A stretch of DNA of 64,000 nt from Cylindrotheca closterium (lineage: Eukaryota; Bacillariophyta; Bacillariophyceae; Bacillariales; Bacillariaceae), in assembly GCA_933822405.4 (NCBI GenBank), contig CAKOGP040002058.1, positions 165,732 to 229,731 of the forward strand, written 5' to 3'. The notes under the pieces are model-generated. The model had not been told where the DNA came from. It saw nothing but the letters and a program-made list of their open reading frames with translations, and ran no database searches. Made by a program: the position numbers and the translations under genes. Every line of letters starts with the position of its first letter. Positions within the stretch are counted from its first letter, which is position 1. This document shows, piece after piece, positions 53,401 to 63,028 of the stretch.

Positions 53401-53832
53401 TTGCATATTTTCTGACGGACTTGTTTGAGGCCGGTCTACTGGCTGTGGGCTGATGGTTTGTGCTGTAGTAGAAATTGAAGGATGTGGCGTTTCGTCGTAC
53501 AGTAGTTCGACAGCTTTACTTGGTGAAATGGACGGAGCACTAGTGGGCGAGGCTGTCAATGGGTGGATCGCTCCTTCTTTACCACTTAATTCGATGATAT
53601 ATGCCACAAGATAAACGACAACAAGGGAAGATACAGAAATCATCAATCGATGACGATATGCAGTGTTTCGGTGGCTGACGGAAAAATCCTCATCAGAAAT
53701 AACAGACGATGATTCCCTTGACGGAGTTGATGATTCGTTTTCCCAATCTTCCTGTTCAGTCAGACACGAAAGCTCTTCATTGGTTTCGTCTTTCATGGTG
53801 AGCTTCCTGTTCGATATTGTAGTCTGTTGCAA
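50407..53832 (-). CDS. Giant DUF285 (BspA/mycoplasma-type 26-residue) repeat surface protein
   Basis: 1141 residues, one exon. The N-terminus (1-65) is polar; a single membrane helix follows ([19 protein letters not shown], about 62-82), then a Ser/Pro stalk. The rest is built of four large units of about 240 residues, each starting C-I-x-SN-ELKD and holding 26-residue repeats of type [17 protein letters not shown] (DUF285) and ending in ACP----PLLTxSPPxPxC. Units 2-4 are nearly identical in DNA at a 720-bp step. It is probably a type II surface protein; such DUF285 proteins are common in diatoms and are taken as adhesive or recognition proteins. Two-copy identical stretches make the assembly of this gene itself uncertain. 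Confidence 0.88.
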   Translation of the reverse strand: MQQTTISNRKLTMKDETNEELSCLTEQEDWENESSTPSRESSSVISDEDFSVSHRNTAYRHRLMISVSSLVVVYLVAYIIELSGKEGAIHPLTASPTSAPSISPSKAVELLYDETPHPSISTTAQTISPQPVDRPQTSPSENMQCIQSNEELKDIVNDWVGSSNLKEQLIATYGPINSWCFDPNVTNISLLFSEKQEFNEDISNWDVSSVTNMKSMFNGADCFNQSLDKWDVSSVTNMDTMFSRTQVFNQDLDSWNTSSVTSMQGMFDFARAFNGKIGRWDVSSVKEFRDMFRYTDNFNQDIGDWNVSSALLMSSMFQDAIGFNQSLERWDLSSVREMDRMFSKANEFDQDLCDWGKHLEGRWVTTTNIFQGSACPIMADPLLTISPPSPLCHVCQLPNSSPDGSNSTRCIGSNQELKDAVDGWVGSSNLKQHFEATYGPIGSWCFGPNVTDMSNLFSSKQDFNEDISNWDVSFVTNMQSMFSVAKSFNQDLDSWNTSSVTSMQSMFDFARAFNGNIGQWDVSSVTDFRSMFQFATSFNQDIGDWNVSSALRMSSMFQDAQGFNHSIAQWNLPSVREIDRMFLRAIAFDQDLCDWGKHLEGRSVKTADIFKHSACPIAMDPLLTMSPPGPFCHTCGPPNSSHDGSNSTRCIGSNQELKDAVDGWVGSSNLKQHFEATYGPIGSWCFGPNVTDMSNLFSSKQDFNEDISNWDVALVTNMKSMFDGATAFNISLDMWDVSSVTSMQSMFGYAGAFNGNIGQWDVSSVTDFRSMFQFATSFNQDIGDWNVSSALRMSSMFQDAQGFNHSIAQWNLPSVREIDRMFLRAIAFDQDLCDWGKHLEGRSVKTADIFKHSACPIAMDPLLTMSPPGPFCHTCGPPNSSHDGSNSTRCIGSNQELKDAVDGWVGSPDRNEQFKATYGPIGSWCFGPNVTDMSNLFSSKQDFNEDISNWDVALVTNMKSMFDGATAFNISLDMWDVSSVTNMNTMFARTNEFSQDLDSWNTSLVTSMWGVFESASAFNGKIGKWDVSSVKDFRFMFHFSTSFNQDIGDWNVSSAASMSSMFEGAQGFNHSIAKWNLSSVRDIGRMFLRAIAFDQDLCDWGKHLGGQTVKTTDIFKYSACPMAFEPMLTTSPPGPLCHRCI
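50930..52640. repeat. 720-bp tandem coding repeats
   Basis: Inside the DUF285 gene, 51181-51600 and 51901-52320 agree almost base for base, as do 50941-51180 and 51661-51900, both at an offset of 720 bp. A weaker copy extends to about 53400. Low divergence points to recent unequal crossing over or gene conversion. Confidence 0.9.
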
Positions 53833-54252
53833 ACGAGGACTGTTGCAACCAGTCCCACCATCGCCGCAATATCGAGGATGGGAATAATATTCATAATTAC
53901 ACAGTACCAGGTACCAGGTACTGCGCTGTGTCCTGTGTAGGTAATACCTACCGTACTATAAAATATCCTGATTATGGTTCAACGATGTGGCGGCGGATGC
54001 AGAAGAATTTGCATTCGAAGTGGTCGTCGTCGCAGCGGACGAAATCCAATCTGAAATTGATATATTCGGCTGTTCTTTTTAGTAATAGAATGACCGAAGA
54101 CAGAACTTGGCCCCATATGCCAATTTAAACTGATGATGGATCGGAACCATCCAGAGGAAACCAAAATGATTCGGTTCTTTGAATATTGTTCTAGCTTGTT
54201 AAAATGCTACATCTATAAGTTAGATCACGGGCTTTCCTTTCCACATGGCAGA
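53833..54252. other. intergenic with GTACC palindrome array
   Basis: AGTACCAGGTACCAGGTACT at 53903-53922, with TACCTACCGTAC at 53946-53957, about 75 nt upstream of the DUF285 start. No gene is supported. Confidence 0.5.
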
Positions 54253-54768
54253 TCATGGGGTTTCCTTTTCCATTCGTGCTGCGTCCAGCGTGTCAAGATG
54301 GATGGTCTCACCTTCTTGAGCATCTGGTGCATCATTAAGTTGTTCGGAACTATCTGACGATGATGCTGAGGATGTCGAGGAAGTTGAGGATTTTCGCCAA
54401 GAGGAGGCTGTTGACGTTCTGGAGGCTCGTTCGTTTCGGAGAGCTTCCTTGATCCGGTTCAGACCCCAGGATTCAAAATTATCAAAAGTCATGCCTGCTT
54501 GATGGTGGTGGTGGCCCCTCTTGTGTCTTCGACTTGAGAATTCTGATCCAGCAGCGTCGCTGTGTTGTGCGTATTTGCTATTGTAGTGGCGTTGACTGCC
54601 TGGTGAAAACATCCAGTCTTTCTTTGATCGCTTCGAGCTCTTGGCGTAGTGCAGTTCACGTTGAAGATCAATTTCCTGAGAGAGGCCGAGATCGATATGC
54701 TCTGCTCTAATTGTTGATGCGAGTATCAAAGAAAGAAGCGCAAGCAAGGAGGTGGAAATAGACTGCAT
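54253..54768 (-). CDS. Secreted Ser-rich protein, D-W-M family member C
   Basis: 171 residues. Signal peptide MQSISTSLLALLSLILASTIRA, then a short linker, AKSSKRSKKDWMFSPGSQRH, a His-rich patch (GHHHHQAG), LNRIKEALRNERASRTSTAS, a Ser tract and an acidic tail. The K-DWM-SP-S-RH and I-EALRN-R-S-TS motifs match members A and B in order and spacing class, but the LPDA block is replaced by a diverged stretch. Unknown family; probably secreted. Confidence 0.72.
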   Translation of the reverse strand: MQSISTSLLALLSLILASTIRAEHIDLGLSQEIDLQRELHYAKSSKRSKKDWMFSPGSQRHYNSKYAQHSDAAGSEFSSRRHKRGHHHHQAGMTFDNFESWGLNRIKEALRNERASRTSTASSWRKSSTSSTSSASSSDSSEQLNDAPDAQEGETIHLDTLDAARMEKETP

Positions 54769-55096
54769 TTTAATTTGGGTTTGGTTTGGGTTTTATTTTT
54801 GATTTTTTGATTTTGTGGGAAGGTGTGAGGTGTGATTGATGTATGCGAGGCTCAACAAATTTGATACGATTGATTTGTTCGGATATCAGATTCGCGACCA
54901 CAAAAGAAAAGCCATATTTCCGAAATGGTTAAGTGACTCATCCGTTGGTGTTTCGAAAGATTCAAGAGGAGCGCTTTTGATTGCGGGCTTTGAAAGGCTC
55001 TTTCAGATCCACCTCATCCTTTCTCATACCATGCGCTTGATCGCGTATTTTTTTCAATGGTTAAAAAAGTTGCCTCCACGCACATCGAAAAAGAGT
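54769..55096. other. 5' flank duplicated with that of the next paralogue
   Basis: From about 54857 (TTTGATACGATTGAT) to 54985 this matches 57131-57270 upstream of the paralogous gene at 57492, for example TTCGCGACCA, CCGAAATGG/CCGAAATCG, TTAAGTG, GTTTCGAAAGAT. The gene pair was therefore copied with its 5' flank. The reading frame is open through part of it, but the start at 55097 fits the paralogue. Confidence 0.65.
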
Positions 55097-55492
55097 ATGA
55101 AGAAACAACTTCTTTTCACCAGTCTTTCCATGGCAGTATCTCTTGTCACCGTCGAATCCTTTCTTGTTCCGCTTGGTACTCAATCATCGTCCTCTCGCCT
55201 TCTATCGTCGTCTTTGTCTTCTGATGGCTTTGGTCTAAGAAAAATGAGCAAGGAGCTAATGCAACAGAAGAAAGAAGACCAACAAGCAACAAATGATCCA
55301 GCAGCCAACGATGTCGCCAGTCGATTCATGAGTTTCGCCACTTCGTCCCCGAATAAGCCGCTCACTACGTCCATCAGTCAAGTTCAAAGTCCGTCGTCGG
55401 CTAAACGAAACTCCCAAACCAAAGACCAAACGCAACAACATGGAACTCTAAACAGTAGAATACCGTCTGTCTTCACTACTAACAGAGAATAA
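55097..55492 (+). CDS. Probable plastid-targeted protein of unknown function (copy 1, short)
   Basis: 131 residues from ATG at 55097, which aligns with the start of its paralogue. MKKQLLFTSLSMAVSLVTVES is a signal peptide followed by F at the predicted +1 position (VES-F), the pattern of diatom plastid presequences, then a Ser-rich transit-type stretch. A conserved core follows: LRKMSKELMQQKKEDQQ, ATNDPAANDVASRFMSFA. It lacks the longer C-terminal part of the paralogue (57492-58013), so it may be truncated or differently spliced. Function unknown. Confidence 0.65.
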   Translation: MKKQLLFTSLSMAVSLVTVESFLVPLGTQSSSSRLLSSSLSSDGFGLRKMSKELMQQKKEDQQATNDPAANDVASRFMSFATSSPNKPLTTSISQVQSPSSAKRNSQTKDQTQQHGTLNSRIPSVFTTNRE

Positions 55493-56317
55493 CAGTAATT
55501 CGCGATTTATAGACACGGCATTCGTAATCTGGCTGAACTGCACTCTTATGAACACGGCGGGGTCCAATTCTGTTCTTGGCAATCGAAGCGATGCGGCTGA
55601 TTCCGAAACTATAGAGTTGGTGTGTGCTATCATGTGCGTTGCAACTCAGAAGTTATTTGGTATCCTCAAAAGGGACTGAAGAGATGATTCCATCCGCATT
55701 TTACCTGCGGATGTAGCTTATCATCTTTCGTTCGTTACGAGCCAGAGAATAAATGTAAACCCAAGTCGTACCTATACGAGCTCTAATTATGCATCTTTAG
55801 CTCTGCTGCTACTATTGATTTCGTTACATGCTGGTCGCTCGTGAATGCATAGTCTACCTACTTGGGCCCACTACTTGATTGAGTTGCGCGGTTTCGATTC
55901 GTTACTCGAGTTTGGGGACAGCATGTTCATCCTAGTTTTCCACAATTGCCCTAAAAGTGTGATCAGTGGACTGCCCATCTTTCTCTTTGCAACATGTTTT
56001 TTAGGCACTCAGCATTGGCTCCAAATCTTTTTGTGTGTCTGGTCAATAAAGTCAACTCCCAGGCTTTAGATCACTGTCAGATACACTACCTCCTCCTGCG
56101 GATTTGGAATCAAGCTGATTCAAGACGAACACTGCACTGGAAACTATTGGTAGATTGTTGGAATCAGCAAAGTCAAAAAAATAATGTGTCGATTGCCCTT
56201 CATGAGCAACTGGTTGATTGCTTCCTTGCTTGGATTGTCTTATTGCTGCCGACCTGTTTTTCCGTGTTTTCTCAACTTGTGAGCTTTGGATGGATTGCAG
56301 GTGTAGCAAATCTGGTT
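55493..56317. other. intergenic
   Basis: Downstream of the short plastid-type gene. Several short chance frames, none convincing. I see no match to the C-terminal part of the longer paralogue. Confidence 0.4.
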
Positions 56318-56874
56318 CTAAGGCGCTGCTTTGCGTTGCGTTGTTAACAAGAAAATGCTAACTGGTGTATGATCTTCTGCATGTCCAATGTGCTCATCAC
56401 GTTCTGTCCCGCCTTCAACAGCACCTCCTGTTGTTTCACCGGCCTTTTGTTTCTTTCGACTGAAGAAGACTTGCTTGTTTGGGGTCAATGTCGGCGTCGA
56501 ATGGGAGGTCATCGTGTCAACAGGAGGAGGAACGAGAGTGTCTGGAATTGATGAAACGCTTCTTGTAGCTGGCTGCCGTTCCGATTGCACAGCAAATCCT
56601 TCTGCATACGCTTTAGCTCATTGATCCGAAAAAAACAAGGTTTATTTCTCCCACTCTTCCATATCCTTCCAGTTGTTCCTCCAACGTTCATCCTCCGGCG
56701 ATACTACTATATTTCCTTCTCGGGTTTCTCAAAGTCAAAGAACTCCCATAGCAGTTTCCCCATTTCCGCAATGATTTATAGTGTGGTCCCAGTGACTCGG
56801 GGTCGTCGAAATCATGGACTGTGAGTTTGGAAAAAGGGCCATAGACCGCCCAAACCGCCAGATTTGAATGCCAT
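56318..56874 (-). pseudogene. Probable pseudogene, several frameshifts and stops
   Basis: From an ATG at 56874 the minus strand reads MAFKSGGLGGLWPFFQTHSP and stops. Protein-like pieces then continue in other frames: TVHDFDDPESLGPHYKSL, then MGKLLWEFFDFEKPEKE, then SPEDERWRNNWKDMEEWEK, and after two more stops AKAYAEGFAVQSERQP and a Thr/Ser-rich tail to 56318. The pieces are collinear and of similar composition, but I found no intron set that joins them. This looks like a decayed gene of unknown family; sequencing errors are the alternative. Confidence 0.4.
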
Positions 56875-57491
56875 GATTTGTGAACGTCCTGCAAGTATTC
56901 TAAACGTTTTTTTATGAGACAAATACTCTTGTATGGAGTATGGGAGGTTATGTAGAAGAGACTGGCACAATAGGAAGAGGACAGAAGCTCGTATGAAGGA
57001 AGATACAGCAGATGGAACAAAGGTACCGGTACCGGTAGTACACAATACGGGTCTTTTGGTTTTTTTCTGTTGGTGTCGTCTAGCTGATGTAGGACGGACG
57101 CTTTTTTGGAATGTCACGAGGCTCATGCAATTTGATACGATTGAGAGAAAAGGATAGAGATTGAGAGTTCGGATTGACGCGATTCGCGACCATCAAGAAA
57201 AACAAAACTGCCGAAATCGTTAAGTGGTGTTTCGAAAGATATATTATGGTGCTTCTGATTGCGGCCCACTTCCTGTCCAACTCATCGTTTCTCGTCCTAT
57301 TTCTTTTGATTGCGGGCTTACATACTTTCCACGTCATCGTTTCTCGTGCTATTTCTAAGCGAACCCGAATCCGAAAACGGAATTCTGGCTTTGCTCTACT
57401 GTTCACTAAATTCACCAGGATACGATCCTTTCATAAAAAACAAGCTGCCTTTGCCAAACGTCAGTCATAAAATCCAATCACAACGAAAAAT
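56875..57491. other. 5' flank of plastid-type gene copy 2
   Basis: AGGTACCGGTACCGGTAGTAC at 57020-57040 is a GGTACC repeat. The part at 57131-57270 matches 54857-54985 (see that entry). No gene is supported. Confidence 0.5.
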
Positions 57492-58013
57492 ATGAAAACT
57501 CAAATCATTTTCACCAGTCTTTCCATGGCGGCATCTCTTGCCACCGTCGAATCCTTTTACGTCCCGGCTCGTAAACCCGCCTCCTCGTCCTCCTCTCGCC
57601 TTGGTCTAAAGAACTTGAGCAAGAAACTAATGCAAGAAAAGAAGGAGCACCAACACGAAAGCAATGATCCAACAGCCAACGATATCGCTGGTCGATTCAT
57701 GAGCTTCGCTGCTCAATCCCCCAAGCCACTCACTACGTCCTACTCCTGGAAAAAGGAAGACGACACGACCAAGGAGCAAGAAGAACCATCGACCGATGTG
57801 TCTTCCATCAGCTTGCAAGAAACTGCCAGCTCGACAGGCTATGATGAATATGCTATGCCGACGCCAAATACCGAGGAATGGCTCACGGCCTTGGCGGAAC
57901 TTGAAGATCGACTGGAACAAACCAAATTAAGCCACACACAAGTTTGGGGCGCAGAATCATCGGTTCAAACACCGAGAAGCATACACGATGATTCTGAAGG
58001 TTGCTGGCAATAA
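57492..58013 (+). CDS. Probable plastid-targeted protein of unknown function (copy 2)
   Basis: 173 residues. MKTQIIFTSLSMAASLATVES is a signal peptide followed by F (VES-FYVP), fitting a bipartite plastid presequence. Then come a Ser-rich stretch, LKNLSKKLMQEKKEHQHE, SNDPTANDIAGRFMSFA, and an acidic C-terminus (PNTEEWLTALAELEDRLEQT, a coiled-coil-like helix). It is a tandem duplicate of 55097-55492, with the extra C-terminal half. No domain is recognised. Confidence 0.72.
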   Translation: MKTQIIFTSLSMAASLATVESFYVPARKPASSSSSRLGLKNLSKKLMQEKKEHQHESNDPTANDIAGRFMSFAAQSPKPLTTSYSWKKEDDTTKEQEEPSTDVSSISLQETASSTGYDEYAMPTPNTEEWLTALAELEDRLEQTKLSHTQVWGAESSVQTPRSIHDDSEGCWQ

Positions 58014-58323
58014 GAACACAGGTACCGACTTCCATACGTTTTATTTTAAAATTAAAAAATCGCAATTCATCTTTTCATTCAGGTCTTAACAATGTTTTCA
58101 TTCAGGACTCCGGCACAAGGAAAACCATGTGTTGTGCCATCTGTTTGCTTTGACAAAATACGATTCAGTCGGTCAGTCAGTCCGCCAGTCATCGTGACAG
58201 CACTATAGGGCGTCAAACAACCAGAATAGTGTTCAAAACTTGTTGCAAACAATGGTGCACCTCAGCGGCATGATCCACTGCAAGGCCTTCAGTCATGAAT
58301 CCTTGCCGTTCGTCGCAAATCAT
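58014..58323. other. intergenic
   Basis: Convergent 3' flanks. A short direct repeat (TTTTCATTCAGG) is seen at 58072 and 58094. No gene. Confidence 0.4.
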
Positions 58324-59604
58324 CTACAAGCCAAACCTGAAAGGACCCGCCTGAAAACTCGACAATCGCTTCAGCGTATCCCAGCCCTGCAAAGCCTTGT
58401 ATTGAAGCTTTCCAAGTGCCGATTTGTCCACCGTGGAATCAGGAATCAGCTGAAAACTCCCAAATGGAAACGTATCGTTTTCCGTCTGCGCACTGCCAGC
58501 TGCCTTGTGGGGAAATCCTCTTGTGCGTTGTCGAATCACTTGTTGCAAGAGATTCGATGCATCGCCAAGACTATCAATCGGCCGTCCTTCCAATTCAAGC
58601 ATACACATGCGACCTGGAGCGTAGAACGGTGGACCTTCTCCGTAGCGAGTGTATTGAATTCGAGCCTCCGACGATAGCGTTGGACTTTGTTCTCGTCTAG
58701 GTAGTCTTGGAAGCCACCATGGCTTCGGAGGCAGATCATCTTTCTTGGGTGAGGATGTTATCTGATAGGTTTCCCGTGCTCCAAACTTGTTTTGTGTTTC
58801 CAGGGTGCTGCTTCCAAATTGAATCCATGTTGAACGCTTCGGAGACACAACAGTTTCGTTGTTGCTAGATTCACTTGTTTTGGATGTCAGGTCGGGCAAG
58901 AACAGTCGGCTTTTTGGAGACCTTCGTTTCGTGAAAACTGTAAACTCTTGTGGACTTCCCTTTTTGCCACCACTTTGTATGGAATCGCTCTTTGATCTTG
59001 ATGGCGATGTTGAGGTGGTTGGCACCTGCCGTGCTTTTATTGAAGGCCTTGTTTGTGCCCAAAGATGCTCGCCACTGGGCCACTCCGAGTGGACGTACAG
59101 TTGGTCTCCACGTGACACATAGGTCGTTGCGGTTTCCCAAAGCGCAATGGATTGATCCAAAGGAATCGTTTTTCGTGGCGAGTTTGGTCGGATCCTTATT
59201 TGCCGTAGTAGACTAGGCTTGTCGTCGTCAAGGCTAGTGTAGCAAAATACTTTTGACATTCTCAAAGTCGCAGCATCGTCAAAAGTAGCGTTTGGATTCT
59301 TGAGCAATGATTCCATCTGAAGTGCAGACGAATTTGTCACAGTATCCCACAACGATACGCATTCCAATCCCTGTATGTTAGCAATCTTTCTCCCATCTAA
59401 GGGATCATAAAGTGATCCCGTGTACATCCAGAGTTGTGGAGTATTCTGGTCTGCAGGAGGTGATGCAGATTTTGATGAAGTTAATGTCTTTGTTTGTACC
59501 CAATCTGCCACCATTGAGTTCGGCCTATGAACAGCAGAAGCTTCTATATATGTAAAAGCTAACAGCAGGCTGATTACTGCGAAGATCACACGACTTGTTG
59601 GCAT
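58324..59604 (-). CDS. Secretory-pathway protein of unknown function, 426 residues
   Basis: One exon. A signal peptide (MPTSRVIFAVISLLLAFTYIEASA) is followed by a folded-looking N-half (PQLWMYTGSLYDPLDGRKIANIQG, then MYTG/SLW motifs, YVSRGDQLYVHSEWPSGEHLW), a Ser/Lys-rich linker, and a C-half with GEGPPFYAPGRMCMLELEGRPI and FGSFQLIPDSTVDKS. The layout (a conserved first block, charged middle, conserved end) suggests a structured secreted or plastid protein. The residue after the predicted cleavage is not aromatic, so plastid import is not supported. Family unknown. Confidence 0.75.
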   Translation of the reverse strand: MPTSRVIFAVISLLLAFTYIEASAVHRPNSMVADWVQTKTLTSSKSASPPADQNTPQLWMYTGSLYDPLDGRKIANIQGLECVSLWDTVTNSSALQMESLLKNPNATFDDAATLRMSKVFCYTSLDDDKPSLLRQIRIRPNSPRKTIPLDQSIALWETATTYVSRGDQLYVHSEWPSGEHLWAQTRPSIKARQVPTTSTSPSRSKSDSIQSGGKKGSPQEFTVFTKRRSPKSRLFLPDLTSKTSESSNNETVVSPKRSTWIQFGSSTLETQNKFGARETYQITSSPKKDDLPPKPWWLPRLPRREQSPTLSSEARIQYTRYGEGPPFYAPGRMCMLELEGRPIDSLGDASNLLQQVIRQRTRGFPHKAAGSAQTENDTFPFGSFQLIPDSTVDKSALGKLQYKALQGWDTLKRLSSFQAGPFRFGL

Positions 59605-59872
59605 GCCGATATACTTTCGTTTCTATGTCTTTCCGACGCCGACGAGTTCTTGATGGATGATGCGATGGATGAATAAAAAATTTTACGGGTTGCAGGATTT
59701 GAGTCCTTGGAGGGATGGACAGACTGTCTAAAGATCGACCGCATTTTTACTATAAAATTTATTTTCAATTTGTCATCATCATCATTTTCACACTCAATGC
59801 AATAAGACGCAAGCCTGAATCCGACTCACACTTCCTTGTTATCAAAAAGTCCTTGATAGTGGCGCCAATAAC
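59605..59872. other. intergenic (divergent)
   Basis: Short region between the start codons of the divergent unknown secreted gene and the rhodanese. No feature is seen. Confidence 0.4.
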
Positions 59873-61125
59873 ATGGCTTACTTGTTTGGTACAGGCCGGG
59901 CGCATACAATTTGCCTCTTCATATCCATCGCCACCGGAAATCTGAGGCACTTCACAACTGCATTTGTCCGAAAGAGCGTGACGACATCATCACAACGCCC
60001 TTCCCTTTTGAGAGGGAGCAATAACTTATGGTCGATCGAAGAATGCTTGGAACAGATCGATGATATTCAGTTTATTGATGCTACCTGGTATCACAAAGGA
60101 GACCGAAATGGACGCCAAGAGTAAGTCCTACTATCCATTTGCTGGTCTATATCGCTGCAGTCATGTTGAATGTTCTAAAAGTCTATATCAATCTCGTTGC
60201 TCTTCCAGGTTCTTGGACGGACCAAGAATTCCTGGCTCACACTATTTTGACATGAGCGACATCGCGGCTTCGAAGGAAGTCTTTCCAGAATTGAATCCGA
60301 AAGGATTGAGAACCATGTTCCCCCCAATGGTGAGATATAGGAAAGTATCGCTTGGCAACATTTTCTCGGTCAGCAAGTGTCTCACCTTTTTTCCTGCCTG
60401 CTTTGCTCTTCGAATCTCGTCATCTGTTGCAGTCCTTGTTCGCAGCTACGATGGACTCCATGGGAATTGATCCGAATAAAAAAGTCATCGTGTATGCACG
60501 TCGCGGATGCTGGTTCACGCCTCGTGTATGGTACACGTTCAAGACATATGGACAACGGGACAATGTAGGATTGATGCAAGGCAGCATAGAAGATTGGATT
60601 GACCAAAATGGGCCTGTTGATACCCAGAAACTAGAAGGATATGATCTCTGGGCACAGGATATAATGGACAAAATCAGCGGCGGACCATTCACCAACAATC
60701 CTAGGTATCCAATAACCAAAACAGCGCAAAGGCAGTTGCTTACAATGGAACAAGTATTGCAAGAATTAGATTCGGCAAGAAAAGCTGAGAAACCGAGCCG
60801 AGTCGTTGTAGATACAAGAGGGTCTAGCTTCCAAAAGAAGGGACATATCCCTGGAGCCATCCATATTCCGTACAGCTCGTTGGTGAAGCCAGGCAATAGC
60901 TTACAGCTCAAAGAGCAGAAAGACTTGCTAGATATCCTAGAAACGAATGATATTCCTAAGGATGAACCGATTTTGCTAACATGCGGAAGCGGGGTTTCAG
61001 TGTGTCACATGGCTCTAGTTTTGGAGGAATGTGGCTACCCAACCCCCTTCATATATGATGGGAGCTGGAACGAATGGGGTTCAGATCCAAGTACTCCTAA
61101 AGAATTTCCAAACCAACATTCATGA
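59873..61125 (+). CDS. Two-domain rhodanese / mercaptopyruvate sulfurtransferase
   Basis: Three exons: 59873-60120, 60209-60329, 60433-61125 (donors GTAAGT and GTGAGA, acceptors TTCCAG and TTGCAG, phases 2 and 0), 353 residues. The first (inactive) rhodanese domain has IDATWYHKGDR, RIPGSHYFDMSDIA and VYARRG-WFTPRVWYTF; the second has VVVDTRGSSFQKKGHIPGAIHIPY and the active-site loop CGSGVSVC with Cys at about 306, followed by the DGSWNEWG end. CGSGV points to the mercaptopyruvate sulfurtransferase/rhodanese group, which transfers sulfur to thiols or cyanide. The N-terminus is basic and hydroxylated, consistent with a mitochondrial presequence. Confidence 0.92.
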
Positions 61126-61784
61126 TGTTTGCTATCACAGTTGGCTGAAGGGGCGGGAGTAAAACATCTGAAACTTTTGGATGTTACACTCTGACATGAC
61201 TCACTCCTGCCATATTGGGGATCGGGTATTGGAGCAAAGAGTTGTCGCTGGACGACAGTGTTGGAGTTGAAAACAATTCTACAGCACAAGTTCAATTGAA
61301 CGTCTATAGAAATATCAGCTTGATACCGGCCATCTATAAATAGTGTGTGAAGGCCGGCTACGTCAAATGCAATGAGACTGAATACAATAAGCTTTTGGTG
61401 TTTGCATGATGTTGAGTTTGGAAAGAAGCATGTTCATCTTGCGGCCCAAAACCTGTTAGGAAAGAATAATGTCGCAAGCGTGTTCATCTCGCGGCCCTAC
61501 ACCTCTTAGCATTTCCTCTGATTTCATACTCTACCAGATGCATTATGTACACGTACTTTACCGCCGAGTACCGTCCAAACCTGTTAGGATTGCCCCACCT
61601 GATGCCATACCAGATACATCATATTTACGTACTGTACCTAACTACCGGTATTCGGTCTGTTTTTCAACCATGGAAAAGAATATTCGTGAAGGTAATATAC
61701 ACGTACTGTACCTTCAATATTCGGTCTGTTTTTCTACCATGCTTGGAAAAAAATGGTGTGGCGGGGAACCAAAGCAAAAGTTTT
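61126..61784. repeat. intergenic with short tandem repeats next to the tRNA
   Basis: Three pairs of short repeats: GTTCATCTTGCGGCCC / GTTCATCTCGCGGCCC (61432, 61482), CCAAACCTGTTAGG (61573) echoing AAAACCTGTTAGG (61448), and TATTCGGTCTGTTTTTC followed by ACCATG at 61649 and 61720. These are nested, partly degenerate duplications of roughly 50-75 bases. Confidence 0.6.
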
Positions 61785-61857
61785 CACCGAATGTGGGGAT
61801 CGAACCCACGACCACACGATTAAGAGTCGTGCGCTCTACCGACTGAGCTAATTCGGC
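61785..61857 (-). tRNA. tRNA-Lys (anticodon CUU)
   Basis: 73 nt cloverleaf: acceptor stem GCCGAAT/ATTCGGT (first pair G-U) plus discriminator G, D arm GCTC/GAGC, anticodon stem CACGA/TCGTG with loop CTCTTAA (anticodon CTT), T arm GTGGG/CCCAC with TTCGATC. A TTTT pol III terminator follows on the minus strand a few bases after the 3' end (61779-61776). No intron. Confidence 0.95.
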
Positions 61858-63028
61858 CAATTTGATTGGTCCTCATCCTTCAAATTTAGCTGTTTTAAAC
61901 ACGGATTTCCTAACTCTGACACCTGCTGACAGTTGACCACACTCTTATACCGGTATTGAACATGTGCTCGAGGAACAATGAGGAGTCTTGAAGGCGAGAT
62001 CTTGTGCAAACACTCTCATTGCAAGGTCATGAGAAGTGAGTACTTATTAGGGGATGGCAAGCGCAAACTATGTTGCAACAACCAAGAATACTATCAGATT
62101 GTCAAATTGAGTTGTACCACAGTGAATCTAGCCAGAGTGTCTACGATGACGTATACAAGGGCATTGCAAGACTAGATACAGGACCATTTGTGGCTGGAAA
62201 GCCAGCGGGCTGTTGGTTCAACGATACAAACGTTTTCATCGTTTATAGCCTGCATTCCCAGTGAAACCAAATAATCCAACACTGTTTATTTCATCATCAC
62301 CAATCAATCATAGTGGGAAGAGAAGATGATGATGCGGTTGAAGGAAGCAATTGTACTTGAAGAAATTGGGACCAGTGAAATATACAAATTTTTGGTCTTT
62401 ACTCGGCTTGACAAAACTGAAACTGCTGTGAAAGGTGACTGAATTGTATCTACAGAATAGGTAAGAAGCAGATTTGGATCTATTGCGCATGAAACTCCGA
62501 TGAATTGACTGATCGGAACTCCGCTGAATTGAAACTAAAGCTTCCGGAATTTCTTCCCCTTGACCTGGCGGTCTTAAAGCTGAAGTCTCTTTGTTCTTGT
62601 TCCTGTTGGAATCTCCCTAGAAGTAAAATCTATTGGTCTTGCAATTGTGAGCTAAAAATCATTACTCTACTTTCTATTTGTGCTTCCCAGTCATACACAG
62701 CATGTGGTATCTTGCTATGACTGCATTTAACTCACTTCTCCTAATGTGTTTATCTTGCTTTGGTCTTGTCAATACTTCTTACATAATTGTCAGGCATTGT
62801 TCAATCTTACGTAATAGCTCCTTTCTAATGCCTCGTTATGTGTCCCTGATCTTCATTCTTCATTCTCCAAATATCTCAAAATACATCTTCAACATGTTCC
62901 TATTCTTTGCTGAAATGTCTCCAATCAATCGTTCGAAGCGTCTCAAGGTCTTTTGGTGAATATCGTGAGCAACTGCTCAATGATGCATTTGCCAACTCGA
63001 GTGGTGAGGACCCCTCCATGACTTCCGC
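61858..63028. other. intergenic
   Basis: About 1.2 kb without a convincing gene. Short open frames have no start context or family match. AT-rich, no structured RNA seen. Confidence 0.45.
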
